From Ailurus styani (Eukaryota > Chordata > Mammalia > Carnivora > Ailuridae): a stretch of 64,000 nt of DNA. The notes below the pieces were generated by a model. The model was given only the letters and a program-made list of their open reading frames with translations. It was not told the DNA's origin and searched no databases. Position numbers and translations under genes: made by a program. This document shows, one piece after another, positions 34,180-45,790 of this stretch (positions are counted from its first letter, which is position 1; each line of letters begins with the position of its first letter). The stretch lies in contig LNAC01000379.1 in the NCBI GenBank assembly GCA_002007465.1, positions 253,377 to 317,376 of the forward strand, given 5' to 3'.

Positions 34180-34451
34180 CCTAAAAGTAAGAGACACCTA
34201 TTTTATTCAAAATGCTTCATAGTATAGGGCAAAAAAATAGAAAGCTCAGAATTATTTTTATCAATCTGTTATAACTGATATACACTGTCAGAGAAAGAGT
34301 AAAAACATTCACACTTCACTAATAAATATAAGATGAAAAATCACAAATATCTGCAAATCAAGTTCAATCATATATTAATAAAACATATATATACATATAT
34401 ATAACGATGAAACAGGTTTTATAACAAAAATGACATATGGGTGAGTTATAA
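34180..34451 (+). repeat. Direct duplication, copy A
   Basis: A 272-bp segment beginning cctaaaagtaagag and ending near gggtgagttataa has a diverged second copy 818 bp downstream. Shared words include ttatttttatca, actgtcagagaaaga and aataaatataagatgaaaa. Identity is roughly 75-80% by eye, so the duplication is old. Not a family I recognise. Confidence 0.75.
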
Positions 34452-34504
34452 TTAGAAATTCTTTAACTTATTCTGTATACTGTTTTACTTTAAAAAACTT
34501 CCAC

Positions 34505-34707
34505 AGGGTATGTGGGTGGCTCGCTTGGTTACGCATCTGCTTTGGGCTCAGGTCATGATCTCAGGGTCCTGGGATTGAGCCCCACATCAGGCTCCCTGCT
34601 CAGCAGGAAGCCTGCTTCTTTCTCTCTCTCTACCCAACACCTGCCCACCCATGTATGCTCTCTTTCATCTCTCTAAAAAATAAATAAAATCTTAAAAGAA
34701 AAAAAAA
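34505..34707 (+). repeat. CAN-SINE (diverged)
   Basis: 'gggtatgtgggtggctcgct' head and an AAATAAATAAAATCTTA tail. It lies between the two duplicated segments, inserted after or independently of the duplication. Confidence 0.9.
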
Positions 34708-34997
34708 GACCCATACGATTTTGACAGTTGCTAAAAAGCTTTTATTTGATAATTTTAAACACCAATTTCTAACAAAAAACACTTTTAGCAAAGTGAAAGT
34801 AGGAGGAAACTTCTTTAACTTCTTAAGAATAACTAATGTAAAAGTTACATTAGCTATCTGTCATGTTTCATGGGTGAAACAGAAAACCAGATATGTAAAT
34901 TTAGGATATCTGCTGCCACTCCCTATTCCACACTGATAACATTAATGAATTCAACTATAAAAATCCACTTTAAAGCTGAGTTACAAAAGACTGGAAC
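34708..34997. other. Spacer between duplication copies
   Basis: AT-rich sequence with overlapping frames of 71 and 75 codons (34721-34936, 34870-35097) that have no recognised motif and run into copy B, so they are not credible genes. Confidence 0.4.
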
Positions 34998-35261
34998 CCT
35001 AAAAGTAAGAGGCAATTATTTTTTTCAAAATGCTTTCTGGTATAGGACAAAAGAAAAAAATAGAAAGCGTGGAATTATTTTTATCAGTCTATTATAACTC
35101 ATATGGACTGTCAGAGAAAGAATGAAAAGACTGATAAATTTCTCTAATAAATATAAGATGAAAATCTGAAATATCAAACAAATCAAGTCCAATCATGCGT
35201 TAATAAAATATATTATGACAAAAAGAGATTTGTATCATAAGAAATGACAGATGAGCTACAA
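34998..35261 (+). repeat. Direct duplication, copy B
   Basis: A 264-bp partner of the segment at 34180, same orientation, with several small indels. The (TA)n-rich stretch of copy A (tatatatacatatatata) is shortened here. Confidence 0.75.
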
Positions 35262-35870
35262 AAGACTAAAAACCTTCCTGAATCCAGTACCCCAGGTATA
35301 CATACATGAACAATATATAACAACTGCAAAAAAACAAGACACCTATTTTATCTATCAGAGCAGTAAAATTATTACTATCATGCACAGGCATAAGAGTGGT
35401 GCCAGTATACACCAACTATTATTTAACATGGGATGAATTAACCTATACAAAATAATAAAACATAAAATCCTGGGAATTAATGAGAATAAATATACCTGTT
35501 CAAATTGATTATGAAAAGAGATTACAAGAAGAGATGAAAATAAACTGGATAAATTGAAATAGATTTTTGGAAAGAAAATTTCCGATATTAGAAAGATTAC
35601 ATATATCTATTATTCAAATATTCAAAAAGAATGTGGAGAGTTGCAGATGCTTTGGTAGAACAATACTAACCTCAATTTATAGCAAACCAGAACACATAGC
35701 AAAAACACACTATAAACACCACTAATGAGATGACACATTAATTGACATCACCTCTACAGAGCTACTGGAGACAAAAAAATGCCTCAGGAACATGAATCCA
35801 TATTTCATAAGGTAAAATCGTCACTTTAATTTATTGGGAAAACATAACAAAATTTAAGGCTTTTTGCCCA
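35262..35870 (+). mobile_element. Old LINE relic
   Basis: A-rich text with old L1 ORF2-like phrasing; no open frame above 61 codons and no named family. Confidence 0.35.
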
Positions 35871-35874
35871 GTAG

Positions 35875-36000
35875 GTCTATGTATAAACTACTCAGCTTTG
35901 CCATTGTACAGCAAAAGTGGCCAGAGACAATACATCAACAAATGAATGAAGCAGTGTTTCAATAAAACTTTATTTGCAAAAACAGTCAGCAGGGTCCAGG
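35875..36000 (+). repeat. hAT-type DNA transposon fragment
   Basis: 'ctactcagctttgccattgt' followed by 'acagcaaaagtggccagaga' and 'caataaaactttatttgc' matches a common mammalian nonautonomous hAT (MER1-class) element. Terminal repeats are not preserved, so the exact family is not named. Confidence 0.6.
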
Positions 36001-36505
36001 GACAATGAAAATGTCAGAGTAGAGAATTCTAAGGAAGCATCACTACAAAGAAAAATGAAAAATCTTCCCAAACTGTCAAAATCAACTCTGTTGAAACACT
36101 GAAAACTAGGCAAAGGTTTACAATAACAAATTGAATTCCTAATCAAGAAAAACATGACTAGAACACAAGAGAGCATTTTTATGTTTTAACTTGCATTCCC
36201 TCATTGCTCTCCCTATACAGCTTTAGCTTAAAGAAACAGTTAATGTTTCCAATGAGAGTTAATCTATGATTCTGGAGCAGAGTGGATCTTGTTCTCAAAA
36301 TTGAGTTTGTTAGGAGCTATGTGGTAGGTTTCACTAAATATAAAAGAAGACTGTAATGAAGGAATTGAAAAAAATAGGAATAAGGAAAAAAAAGATTAGC
36401 AAATGGCAGAAGCAAGTCTTTTCTTATCATTAATTATAAAATACAATTACAATAAACAGGGAAAAATGAACAAAATGGATTAAAAAAACACAATGCATCT
36501 ATTTC
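36001..36505. other. Interval without recognised feature
   Basis: No gene; possibly continuing old LINE text, but unassigned. Confidence 0.35.
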
Positions 36506-36509
36506 TGTA

Positions 36510-36920
36510 GCAAATGGCAAGATTTCATTCTTGTTTATGACTGAGTAATATTGCATTATGTGTATATATGTGTGTGTGCATATATGTATATACATTTTTG
36601 ATCCATTCAACTATGATGGATAATTTTGTTCCTTCTGTATCTCAGCTACTGTAAATAATGCTGTTATAAATATAGGGGTTGTTACATCTTCTCAAATTAG
36701 TGTTCGTGTTACTTTGGGGAAATAATGGAATTACTGGATCAGATAGTATTACTATTTTTAATTTTTAAAGAAATACTATTTTCCATAGTAATTGTATCAT
36801 TTTACATTCCCACCAACAGTTCACAAGGGTTCTCTTTTCTCTACACCCTTGTCAGCACTTGTTATTTTTTGTCTTTTTGAACTAGCCATTCTGACTGGTG
36901 TGAGGTGATATCTCATTGTG
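36510..36920 (-). mobile_element. Inverted 5' segment of an L1 insertion
   Basis: Reverse-complement L1 ORF2/3' text from 'gcaaatggcaagatttcatt' at the left to 'gtgaggtgatatctcattgtg' at the right, including 'cattcccaccaacagt'. Its left edge in L1 coordinates abuts the start of the plus segment beginning at 36921, the signature of twin priming. Confidence 0.88.
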
Positions 36921-37345
36921 ACAACGTGGATGAATCTAAAGGGTATTATGCTATGTGAAATAAGTTACACAGAGAAAGACAAATACCACATGATCTCACT
37001 TATATGTGGAATCTAAAAACAAACAAAAAAACCAGACTCTTAAGTACAGAGAACAAACTGGTGATTGCTGGAGGGGAGGCAGATGGGGGAATGGATTAAT
37101 AAATAAGTGAAGGGAACTAAGAGGTACAAACTTCCAGTTAAAAAATAAATAAGTCATAAAGATAAAAAGTAACAGTAGAAGGAATATAGTCAATAATGTA
37201 ATCACATTGTATAGTGACAACTGGTGAGTACAATTATTGTGAGCAATACTGAGTAATGTACAAAATTGCTGAATCATTATGTTGTATGCCAGAATATAAT
37301 GGAACATTATATGTCAACTATACTTCAATTAAACAAAATTTGGGG
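36921..37345 (+). mobile_element. 3' segment of the twin-primed L1
   Basis: Continues the same L1 in plus orientation: 'acaacgtggatgaatctaaa', 'gaaataagttacacagag', 'catgatctcacttatatgtg', then the 3'UTR to 'caactatacttcaattaaac'. An old SINE sits at its end. Confidence 0.88.
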
Positions 37346-37515
37346 AAGGAGTGCCTGAGTGGCTCAGTCAGTTAACCATTTGACTCTCAGGTTCAGCTCA
37401 TGTTGGAAAATAGAGCCCCACATCAGGCTCTGCACTCAGGGCAGAGTCTACTTGGTTTCTCAACCTCTTTCCCCCTCATGTCTTCTATCTCTCAAATGAA
37501 GAAATAGAATATTTT
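37346..37515 (+). repeat. CAN-SINE (diverged)
   Basis: 'gaaggagtgcctgagtggct' head; shortened and mutated body; tail near 37500 has lost most of its (AAAT)n. Confidence 0.85.
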
Positions 37516-38048
37516 TTAAAAATTTAGGGATAATGCAAATAAATCAAAGAGTTATATTAGTAAATATTAATACTGTTGAAACTAACAAAATATAAATTTT
37601 AAAAGAATGATTAAACTATATACTGTTTACAAAACACTCATTTTAGATCAAAAGAAACAGTTTAAATTCAAAAGAAAACAAAAAGATATTGTGTAAAAAT
37701 TATACACAAATGAGAGCTGGGGTGGCTATACTAAATTATTACAAAAGACTAAATTTTTACAATAGACAAAGGAGGATATTATTTTTGATAAAAAGGTCAA
37801 TAATTCCAAAAAAATGTAACAATTATAAACTTACATGCAACTAACATAGAACCTCAAAATATATGAAGCAAGCATTGTCAGAATTAAAGAGTCAGTTCTA
37901 CAATAACATTTGGAAACGTTAAAGATTAACTTTCAATAATGGATGGAACAACTATAAAGATGAATGAGGAAATAGAAGAATTATCAACATTATAAACAAA
38001 CTGGACCTAACAAAAAACAGAACACTTCACATAAGACTACAACATACC

Positions 38049-38254
38049 GGGCGCCTGGGTGGCTCAGTGGGTTAAAGCCGCTGCCTTCGGCTCAGGTCAT
38101 GATCTCAGCGTCCTGGGATCGAGGCCCACATCGGGCTCTCTGCTCAGCAGGGAGCCTGCTTCCTCCTCTCCCTGTCTCTTTGCCTGCCTCTCTGCCTACT
38201 TGTGATCTCTCTCTCTGTGTCAAATAAATAAATAAAATCTTAAAAAAAAAAAAG
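38049..38254 (+). repeat. CAN-SINE, young
   Basis: Near-consensus. TSD tacaacatacc lies at 38038-38048 and 38255-38265. Confidence 0.96.
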
Positions 38255-38849
38255 TACAACATACCTTCTTTTCAAGCATAAACGGAACATTCTTCAGGAT
38301 AAGAATACATTAGGAAACAAAACAAGCACGTATATATTTAGAAAGATTAAACTCACACAAGTATGTTTGTGACAATAATAAAATGAAATTAGGAATAAGT
38401 TAACAAAAGGAAAAGCAGGCATTTCAAAAATGCGTGAAAATAAACAGGACACTCAATTACTAGACCGATGAAGAAATAACACAGGAAATTAGAAAACACA
38501 TTTTGAAAACTGAAAATAAAAACAAAAGATACAAAAACTTCATGGGATGCAGTAAAAGCATGACTCACAGTGAAATTTATAGCTGCAAATAGCTAAATTA
38601 AAAAAAAAACCCTCAAATCGGTAGCTAATATTATACCTTAAATACAAGAAAAAGAAAAGCAAACAAAAATGAAAGCTATCGGAATAAAGGAAATAATAAA
38701 GACTACAGTGGAGATAAACAAAATAGAGATAGAAAATTAAACGTGGGGAAGAAAAGTTGGTCTTTTGAGAAGACTTACATACCTTTAGGGAGACTGACCA
38801 AGACAAACAAACAAAAAAACCCTGAAATTATTAAAATGAGTAAAGTTTG

Positions 38850-39060
38850 GGCGTCTGGGTGGCTCAGTGGGTTAAAGCCTCTGCCTTCGGCTCAGGTCAT
38901 GATCTCAGGGTCCTGGGATCGAGGCCCGCATTGGGCTCTCTGCTCAGCGGAGAGCCTGCTTCCTCCTCTCTCTCTGCCTGCTTGTGATCTCTCTCTCTGT
39001 GTCAAATAAATAAATAAAATCTTTAAAAATTTTTTTTAAAAAATAAAATAAAATAAAAAA
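38850..39060 (+). repeat. CAN-SINE, young
   Basis: A perfect 18-bp TSD taaaatgagtaaagtttg lies at 38832-38849 and 39061-39078; the tail has grown into an (AAAAT)n-like stretch. Confidence 0.97.
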
Positions 39061-39327
39061 TAAAATGAGTAAAGTTTGACCATTGCTACCAACCATACAG
39101 AAATAAAACTGATTTTGAGAGAATGTTATGAATGCTTGCACACTAAAACACCTTGACGAAAGGAACAAATGGTTAGATACACAAAAAACACCAAAACTGA
39201 CTGAAGAAGAAATATAAAACCTGAATATACCTATAATAAGTAATGAAACTGAACATTGACCACAGTCTCCAGACAATGAAAATCCCACAACTACCTGTCT
39301 TTTCTAGTGAATTCTATCAAATATTTA

Positions 39328-39502
39328 TTTTTTAAAGCTTTTATTCATTTATTTGACAGAGACAGAGAGCACAAGCAGAGGGAGCAGGAGAAGCAGACTC
39401 CCTGCTGAGCAAGGAGCCCAAAGCCAGGCTCAATCCGAAGATGCTGGGATCATGACCTGAGTAGAAGGCAGACTCCTAACCAACTGAGCCACACAGGGGC
39501 AC
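39328..39502 (-). repeat. CAN-SINE, minus strand
   Basis: TSD ttctatcaaatattta (39312-39327) and ttctaacaaatattta (39503-39518), one mismatch. Confidence 0.95.
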
Positions 39503-39645
39503 TTCTAACAAATATTTAAAGAAGAAATAAAACCAATTATCCTTAGAATATTTTAAAAAACCAAATAAGAAAGGGGCACTTCATAAATCATTCCATATGA
39601 GGCAAAATCACACACACCACAGCCAATCACAAGCAGAGTACTACA

Positions 39646-40078
39646 ACCAGGGTACCTCAGTGGCACAGTTGGTTAAAGAGCTCCACTCCTGGTTTCAGTT
39701 CAGGTCATGATCTCAGTGTCCCAGGATGGAGCCCCTTGTTGGGATCTGAGCTCAGGGAGGAGTCTGCTTAAAAGATTCCCTCTAGGGCGCCTGGGTGGCT
39801 CAGTGGGTTAAAGCCTCTGCCTTCAGCTCAGGTCATGATCTCAGGGTCTTGGGATCGAGGCCCGCATCAGGCTCTCTGCTCAGCCGGGAGCCGGCTTCCT
39901 CCTCTCTCTCTGCCTGCCTCTCAGCATACTTATGAACTCTCTCCCTCTGTGAAATAAACAAGTAAAATTAAAAAAAAAAAAAGATTCCCTCTAACCCTCC
40001 CACCTGTATTCACCCTTTACCCCTCCCACCTCACTCTTTCTCTCTCTCTAAAATAAATAAATAAATATTTAAAAAAAA
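39646..40078 (+). repeat. Old CAN-SINE split by a younger one
   Basis: The head and body (to about 39783) and the CT-rich tail ('aaccctcccacctgtattca' to the A-run near 40078) are separated by the young SINE at 39784. Confidence 0.88.
39784..39979 (+). repeat. CAN-SINE nested in a SINE
   Basis: A perfect 13-bp TSD aaagattccctct lies at 39771-39783 and 39980-39992, both within the older SINE. Confidence 0.97.
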
Positions 40079-40142
40079 ACACTATAACCAATATCCCTTA
40101 TGAATATAGTAAAAAAAATCCTCAACAAAATACGATCAAACC

Positions 40143-40334
40143 GGGCGCCTGGGTGGCTCAGTGGGTTAAAGCCTCTGCTTTCGGCTCAGGTCATGATCTC
40201 AGGGTCCTGGGATCGAGGCCCGCATCGGGCTCCCTGCTCGGCAGGGAGCCTGCTTCCTCCTCTCTCTCTGCCTGCCTCTCTGCCTCCTTGTAATCTCTCT
40301 CTGTGTGTCAAATAAATAAATAAAATCTTAAAAA
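40143..40334 (+). repeat. CAN-SINE, young
   Basis: A perfect 16-bp TSD aaaatacgatcaaacc lies at 40127-40142 and 40335-40350. The 71-codon plus frame here is a SINE translation. Confidence 0.97.
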
Positions 40335-40850
40335 AAAATACGATCAAACCAAATCTAGAAACAAAATAAAAGAATTATTATGATCAAATGGGATTCATCT
40401 CAGAAACGCATGGGTAGTTCAATAGATGAAAATCAAACACTGTAAGGTATCATATTAATAGAATGAAGGAAAAAAAATAACATCATGTCAATTAACAGAG
40501 AAAAATAATTCGTCAAAATTCAGCAATCTTTTGAATTAAAAACATGCAAAAACTAGGAATGTAAAAGAACTTATGTAAAATGGTAAAGGGCATTTATGGA
40601 AAACCCACCATTAACATAATATTCAAAGGTGAAAGACTATAAGCTTTCCTACTAAAATCAGGAAAAAGACAAGGATGCCCACCTTTGCCACTTCTGATTA
40701 ATATTGTACTGGAAGTTGTAGATAGAGAAACTAGGCAGGAAAAGATAGTAAAGGCAGGCAATTAGGCAGGAAAAGAAAGTAAAGCTCACCCAAAGTGAAA
40801 TGGAAGAAGCAACAATATAATTGCAGGCTACCTGATCGTATATATAAGAA

Positions 40851-40853
<3 letters not shown>

Positions 40854-40882
<29 letters not shown>
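40854..40882. repeat. (CA)n microsatellite
   Basis: About 14 CA units inside L1 ORF2 text. Confidence 0.96.
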
Positions 40883-40884
<2 letters not shown>

Positions 40885-41204
40885 TGTTAGAGCTAATAAA
40901 TGAATTCAGACAAGTTGTACGATATAAGACAAAATAAATTATATTTGTATATACTAGCAAAGAACAATCTGAAAAGGAAAGGAAAAATAATTCCATGTTC
41001 AGTGGAATCAAAAATAATGGATAACAGAGAAAGACAGTTTTATATGTGTGAAGTTTCCTTTCGGGGTGATGAGAAACTTCTTGGACTAGACAAAAGTAAT
41101 GGTTGTACATCATCATGGTGATGCTTAATGTCACTGAATTGCATATTTTAAAATGGTTAAAACTGTCCATTTTATATGTATTTTACCAGCATAAAGAGGT
41201 GATA

Positions 41205-41529
41205 GCACATAAAATGTTAAGTGTAAATATCAGCTATGACTGTCCACTAGATGAACACTTTTACAATTGAAATAAAATGTAAAAAAGGGGAGACATTGAA
41301 ATCTTGGGTTTTTTCTTTTCCTGCTTTTTAAGCATACATGAAAGAGAATATGATATTTAGACTTTGATTTTAATCAAATGCTAAGATATATGTTAATGGT
41401 ATAAACTATTAATGCTTTTGCATGTTTAACAAAAAATAATTAGTAGGTGAGATTTAGCCTATGGATCATACTAAGGTGAACTCTGATTAAGAAAATGCAT
41501 ATATGACCTATCTTAAGAAAACAATAAAG
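41205..41529. other. Interval without recognised feature
   Basis: AT-rich sequence, no gene or nameable repeat. Confidence 0.4.
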
Positions 41530-41640
41530 AGCGCCTGGTTGGCTCGGTTGGTAGAATATATGACTCTTGATCTTCAGGTTGAAAATTTAAGCCCCATGTT
41601 GGCTGCAGAGGTTACTGAAAATTAAATTTTAAAAAAGAAA
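41530..41640 (+). repeat. Old short CAN-SINE
   Basis: 'gagcgcctggttggctcggt' and 'actcttgatcttcaggttga' persist; the CT-rich part is lost and the tail is A-rich. Confidence 0.75.
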
Positions 41641-42031
41641 AGAATAAAACTTTATTGGAAAATATGGAATATTTAAACTGTTACTATATTAAAGCATTTG
41701 AGGGTTTTAATTATTTAAAAATTTCAGTTCCCCGCCCAAAAGCAACAATTTAGTGAATGTCACATAGCTAGAAAAATATAGATCTAAAATGAAACCCACC
41801 CCAAATGACGAATGCATAAATATAATTCTACTAAAAAAACACCTAAAAATGGCAATGAAGAATAGGACACATTGCCCACCAAGAAATAACAATGAAACTG
41901 ACAGCAGTCTTCTCCACAGCAAAATACACCGTAGGCAAAGACATACTATTCTCAACTTGCTAAGAAAAAAAAAAAATTGCAATCCTGAATTGCATAACTT
42001 CTTAAATTACTCTTCAAGAACAAACACAATA

Positions 42032-42238
42032 GGGCACCTGGGTGGCTCAGTGGGTTAAAGCCTCTGCTTTCGGCTAAGGTCATGATCTCAAGGTCCTGGG
42101 ATCGAGGCCCGCATCGGGCTCTCTGCTGAGCAGGGAGCCTGCTTCCCCCCACTCTCTCTGCCTGCCTCTCTGCCTCCTTGTGATCTCTCTCCCTCTGTGA
42201 AATAAATAAATAAGTAAATCTTTAAAAAAAAAAAAAGG
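42032..42238 (+). repeat. CAN-SINE, young
   Basis: A perfect 12-bp TSD acaaacacaata lies at 42020-42031 and 42239-42250. Confidence 0.96.
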
Positions 42239-42504
42239 ACAAACACAATATACAGACCTTTTCTATTCAAACAAAAAGTTAAAGGATGATAAATAAGAAC
42301 AAAGAGACTGAAAGATAAATCTTTAAGAAAATAAACTGATAAACACATGAGTAAATTACAAGCTTTAGATAATTTTGAGGGTATACTACTAAAATATAAT
42401 GACTTAGAATGATTGAAGTTAAAAAGATAGACTAAAATAATATCAGAGCAGTAATTACCAAAAGAAAGCACATGTAGATATATTAATATTAATAAAATAG
42501 GTTT

Positions 42505-42704
42505 TGGGCGCCTGGGTGGCTCAGTGGGTTAAAGCCTCTGCTTTCAGCTCAGGTCATGATCTCAGGGTCCTGGGATCGAGGCCCACATCGGGCTCCCTGC
42601 TCAGCGGGGAGCCTGCTTCCCCCTCTCTCTCTGCCTGTCTCTCTGCCTCCTTGTGATCTCTCTCCCTCTGTGAAATAAATAAATTAAAAAATATATATAT
42701 TTAA
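42505..42704 (+). repeat. CAN-SINE, young
   Basis: A perfect 15-bp TSD taataaaataggttt lies at 42490-42504 and 42705-42719. Confidence 0.96.
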
Positions 42705-43033
42705 TAATAAAATAGGTTTCTGGGAAAAAGGCATTATTAGAGGTAAAGATGATCAATGCCTGATAAAAGATAAGTAATTAAACAGATAGATATAAACATT
42801 ATAAACTTGTATTTGTCTAATAAAAGACCCAAAAGATGTAATGTGAAAAATTTTGTAGGAAATGGCAAATATATAATCATACTGGGAGTTTCTACCACTC
42901 TGATCTCAGGTTTGATAGATTAAAAGAGTAAAAGAAGGAATAAAATATAAAACTGATATACTAAAAAAAGTTAGGATACATTATTCTTAAGCATATAAGG
43001 AACATTTTTGAAACTGATCACATTCTACCATGC

Positions 43034-43195
43034 TCTGTCCAATAGAACTTGCTGCCATGAGGAAAATGTTCTGTTCAATTCAACAGCAACTAATCAAATG
43101 TGGATATAGAGCAGTAACAGCATGACTACTATATCTAATTAATTTTTAAATTGTATTTAATTTTACTTAATGCAAATTTAAATGGCAGGACATCA
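43034..43195 (+). repeat. hAT nonautonomous element fragment (MER58-like)
   Basis: 'ctctgtccaatagaacttgc' and 'gaggaaaatgttctgttc', followed by the AT-rich 'aattaatttttaaattgta', match a common mammalian hAT-Charlie element that I remember as MER58-like. The 3' terminal repeat is not recognisable. Confidence 0.6.
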
Positions 43196-44324
43196 CATTT
43201 CAGTTAAATTCAATTTTAATTAGCCTAATGTGTATAATAGACATCATCACCACAACTCAAAACATAGCAAATATCAAGGAATGGGTGTCATGCAGACCTT
43301 GTTTTCCTACCAGAATAAAACTATGTTGGCAATCAATAACAAAAAGATAATTTGTGAAAACATTATATTTTAGAATATAAAATATTTATACATAATCAGT
43401 TGAAAGAGTAAGCACAAATGGAATTATAATCCATTTTGAAAATTAATGATAAGATACATATAAAAGATTGAATTCTGACTTTTATCAAGACTGAATGGAA
43501 AATTTATAAAGGGTTATATTACAAAAAAATAAGAATTAAATATTAATGAGTTAAGCCTACAAGTCAACGATTTAGAAATGAGACACTAGAGAACAATTAA
43601 AGTAAGAAGAATTAAACAGAGGTTATATGACAAATAAATGTAATAAATAAAAATGGTAAAATACAGGGTATAAAAACCAATCTCATTCTGTGTAAAGAAT
43701 ACTAGAGAGATAAAACAATGTTAACAATTATCAAAAAAAAGAAAATGTGCAATTGAATCAGAGTAGAAAGGAAAATAAGACATATATCCATACACATCAT
43801 AAAGCTTTTAAAAGCTATAAGGTAACATGTTAATCTTTTTATTTGAAAACGTTAACAAGAATTTTTAATAATTCATAGAAAAATCGGCATATCAAAATAT
43901 AATCAAGAAAAAACAGAAAATCCAAACTTCATCATGACTATTAAAAATTGTACACCACTGACCATTTTGCCCACATACCCAGATTACCATTCGGCCCACT
44001 CTAAACCCCATTCAGTGACTGGGCCACATGGGTCATAGACCATGACAGCCCGCTCAAGTAAAACACCTCAACTGATCTTATAGATAGGGAGAAAATATTA
44101 GACTCAAATAACAGTTAGAATTAATCAACAAATTGAGTAAAGCTGTAGGATAGAAAGATCAATGTACAGCATTCATTTATGTTTCCCTACACTAACAATA
44201 AAATATCTGAAAAATAAAGAAACTATACAATTCACAATAACATGAATTAAAACACTTAGGAATAAATTTAACAGGGGAAGTAAAAACTCTTAACACTGAA
44301 AATCATTTAAGAGTTATGATGAAA

Positions 44325-44557
44325 GGGGCGCCTGGGTGGCTCAGTGGGTTAAAGCCTCTGCCTTCAGCTCAGGTCATGATCTCAGGGTCCTGGGATCAAG
44401 CCACACGTCGGGCTCTCTGCTCAGNNNNNNNNNNNNNNNNNNNNNNNNNNNNNNNNNNNNNNNNNNNNNNNNNNNNNNNNNNCTCTCTGCCTGCCTCTCT
44501 GCCTACTTGTGATCTCTCTCCGTGTGTCAAATAAATAAATAAAATCTTAAAAAAAAA
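44325..44557 (+). repeat. CAN-SINE containing an assembly gap
   Basis: Head and tail are intact and a perfect 13-bp TSD agttatgatgaaa lies at 44312-44324 and 44558-44570. The middle is replaced by Ns. Confidence 0.95.
44425..44482. other. Assembly gap (58 N)
   Basis: 58 undetermined bases inside the SINE. The size is about what a consensus SINE lacks here, so it may be an estimated gap. Confidence 0.99.
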
Positions 44558-44739
44558 AGTTATGATGAAAATCATGAGGCTCTTGAACAAGCAGCAAATA
44601 AATGGGAAGACATTCTATATTCATGGACTGAAAGAATTATTATAGTTAAAATGTCCATATTACACTGAGCAACCTACAGATTCAATGCAAAACCTCTATA
44701 ACCCTGACATTTTTCACAGGAAAAAAAAAAAGGACTTAG

Positions 44740-45590
44740 GCCGGTGTCAGAGAGGTTACAGCCTCTGTTCTTTTACAGGATTTTGATGGTTTCCTGTCTC
44801 ACATATAGAAATTTCATCCATTTTAAATTATTTTTGTGTATGGGGTAACAAAGTGGTCCAGTTTCATTCTTTTGTATGTTGCTGTCCAGTTTTCCTGAAA
44901 TTATTTCTTGAGGAGACGTTTTTCCACTGGACATTTCTTACCAGTTGTGTCAAAGAATATTTGACCATAGAGTTTAGGGTTTATTTCTGGGTTTTCGATT
45001 CTGTTCCATTGATCTGTATCTGTTTTTGTGCCACTACCATACCGTCTTGATGATTACAGCTTTGTAATATACCTTGGAGTCTCAAATTGTGATGCCCCTA
45101 CGTTTGCTTTTCTTTTTCAAAATTTCTTGGGCTATACGGGGTCTTTTGTGATATTATACAAATTTTAGGATCATTTGTTCTAGCTCTGTCAAAAGTGCTA
45201 GTGGCATTTTGATAGGGATTACGTTAAATGAATAGAATGCTTTGGGTACCATAGACATTTTAATGATATTCTTCCAATCCATGAGCATGGAATATTTTTG
45301 CACTTCTTTGTGTCATATTCAATATCTTTTGCAAGTGTTTTATACTACAGAGTACTTTATAACTATCAGAGTACAGATTTTTTACTTCTTTGCTTAGATT
45401 TATTCCTAGGTATCTTACAGTTTTTGGTGCAATTATAAATGGGACTGATTCCTTGATTTTGTTTTCTGCTACTTCATTATTGGCACATAGAAATGCAACA
45501 AATTTCTATACATTGATTTGTACCCTGCAACTTTACTGAATTCATGTATCAGTTCTAACAAATTTTTGGTAGATACTAAAATTTTTTATA
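44740..45590 (-). mobile_element. L1 ORF2 internal fragment, minus strand
   Basis: Reverse-complement ORF2 text: 'ggattttgatggtttcctgt', 'ttctgttccattgatctgta', 'tttattcctaggtatcttac' and 'gcaactttactgaattcatg'. Better preserved than its host L1. Both ends are internal to ORF2; no 3'UTR or poly-T. Confidence 0.85.
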
Positions 45591-45602
45591 GAAGCATGAA
45601 AA

Positions 45603-45790
45603 GAGACACCTTGGTGGCTCAGTCAGTTAAGCATCTGCCTTTGGCTCAGGTCATGACCCCAGGGTCCTGGGATGGAGTCCTTCATCTGGCTCCTTGGTCT
45701 GGACCCTGTTTCTCCCTCTGCCTCTGCCCCTGCTTGTGCTCTCTCTCTAATTCTCTCAAATAAATAAATAAAATCTTAAGAAAAAAAAAG
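45603..45790 (+). repeat. CAN-SINE (diverged)
   Basis: 'gagacaccttggtggctcag' head and an AAATAAATAAATAAAATCTT tail, placed at the edge of the minus-strand L1 piece. Confidence 0.92.

Larger units (their letters stand above)
37530..41200 (+). mobile_element. Long L1 (ORF2 to 3'UTR) with six nested SINEs
   Basis: Continuous L1 text when SINEs are skipped: 'caaactggacctaacaaaa' near 38000, 'gtctagtgaattctatcaaa'-like text at 39305, 'aggatgcccacctttgccac' near 40673 and the 3' end 'cactgaattgcatattttaa' near 41135. A deletion removes ORF2 C-terminal text near 41030. Frames are destroyed. Confidence 0.82.
41645..44058 (+). mobile_element. Old LINE relic with nested elements
   Basis: Resembles L1/HAL1 inter-ORF and ORF2 text ('cttctccacagcaaaataca' near 41909). 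Interrupted by SINEs at 42032 and 42505 and a hAT fragment at 43034. Unassigned towards 44000. Confidence 0.45.
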
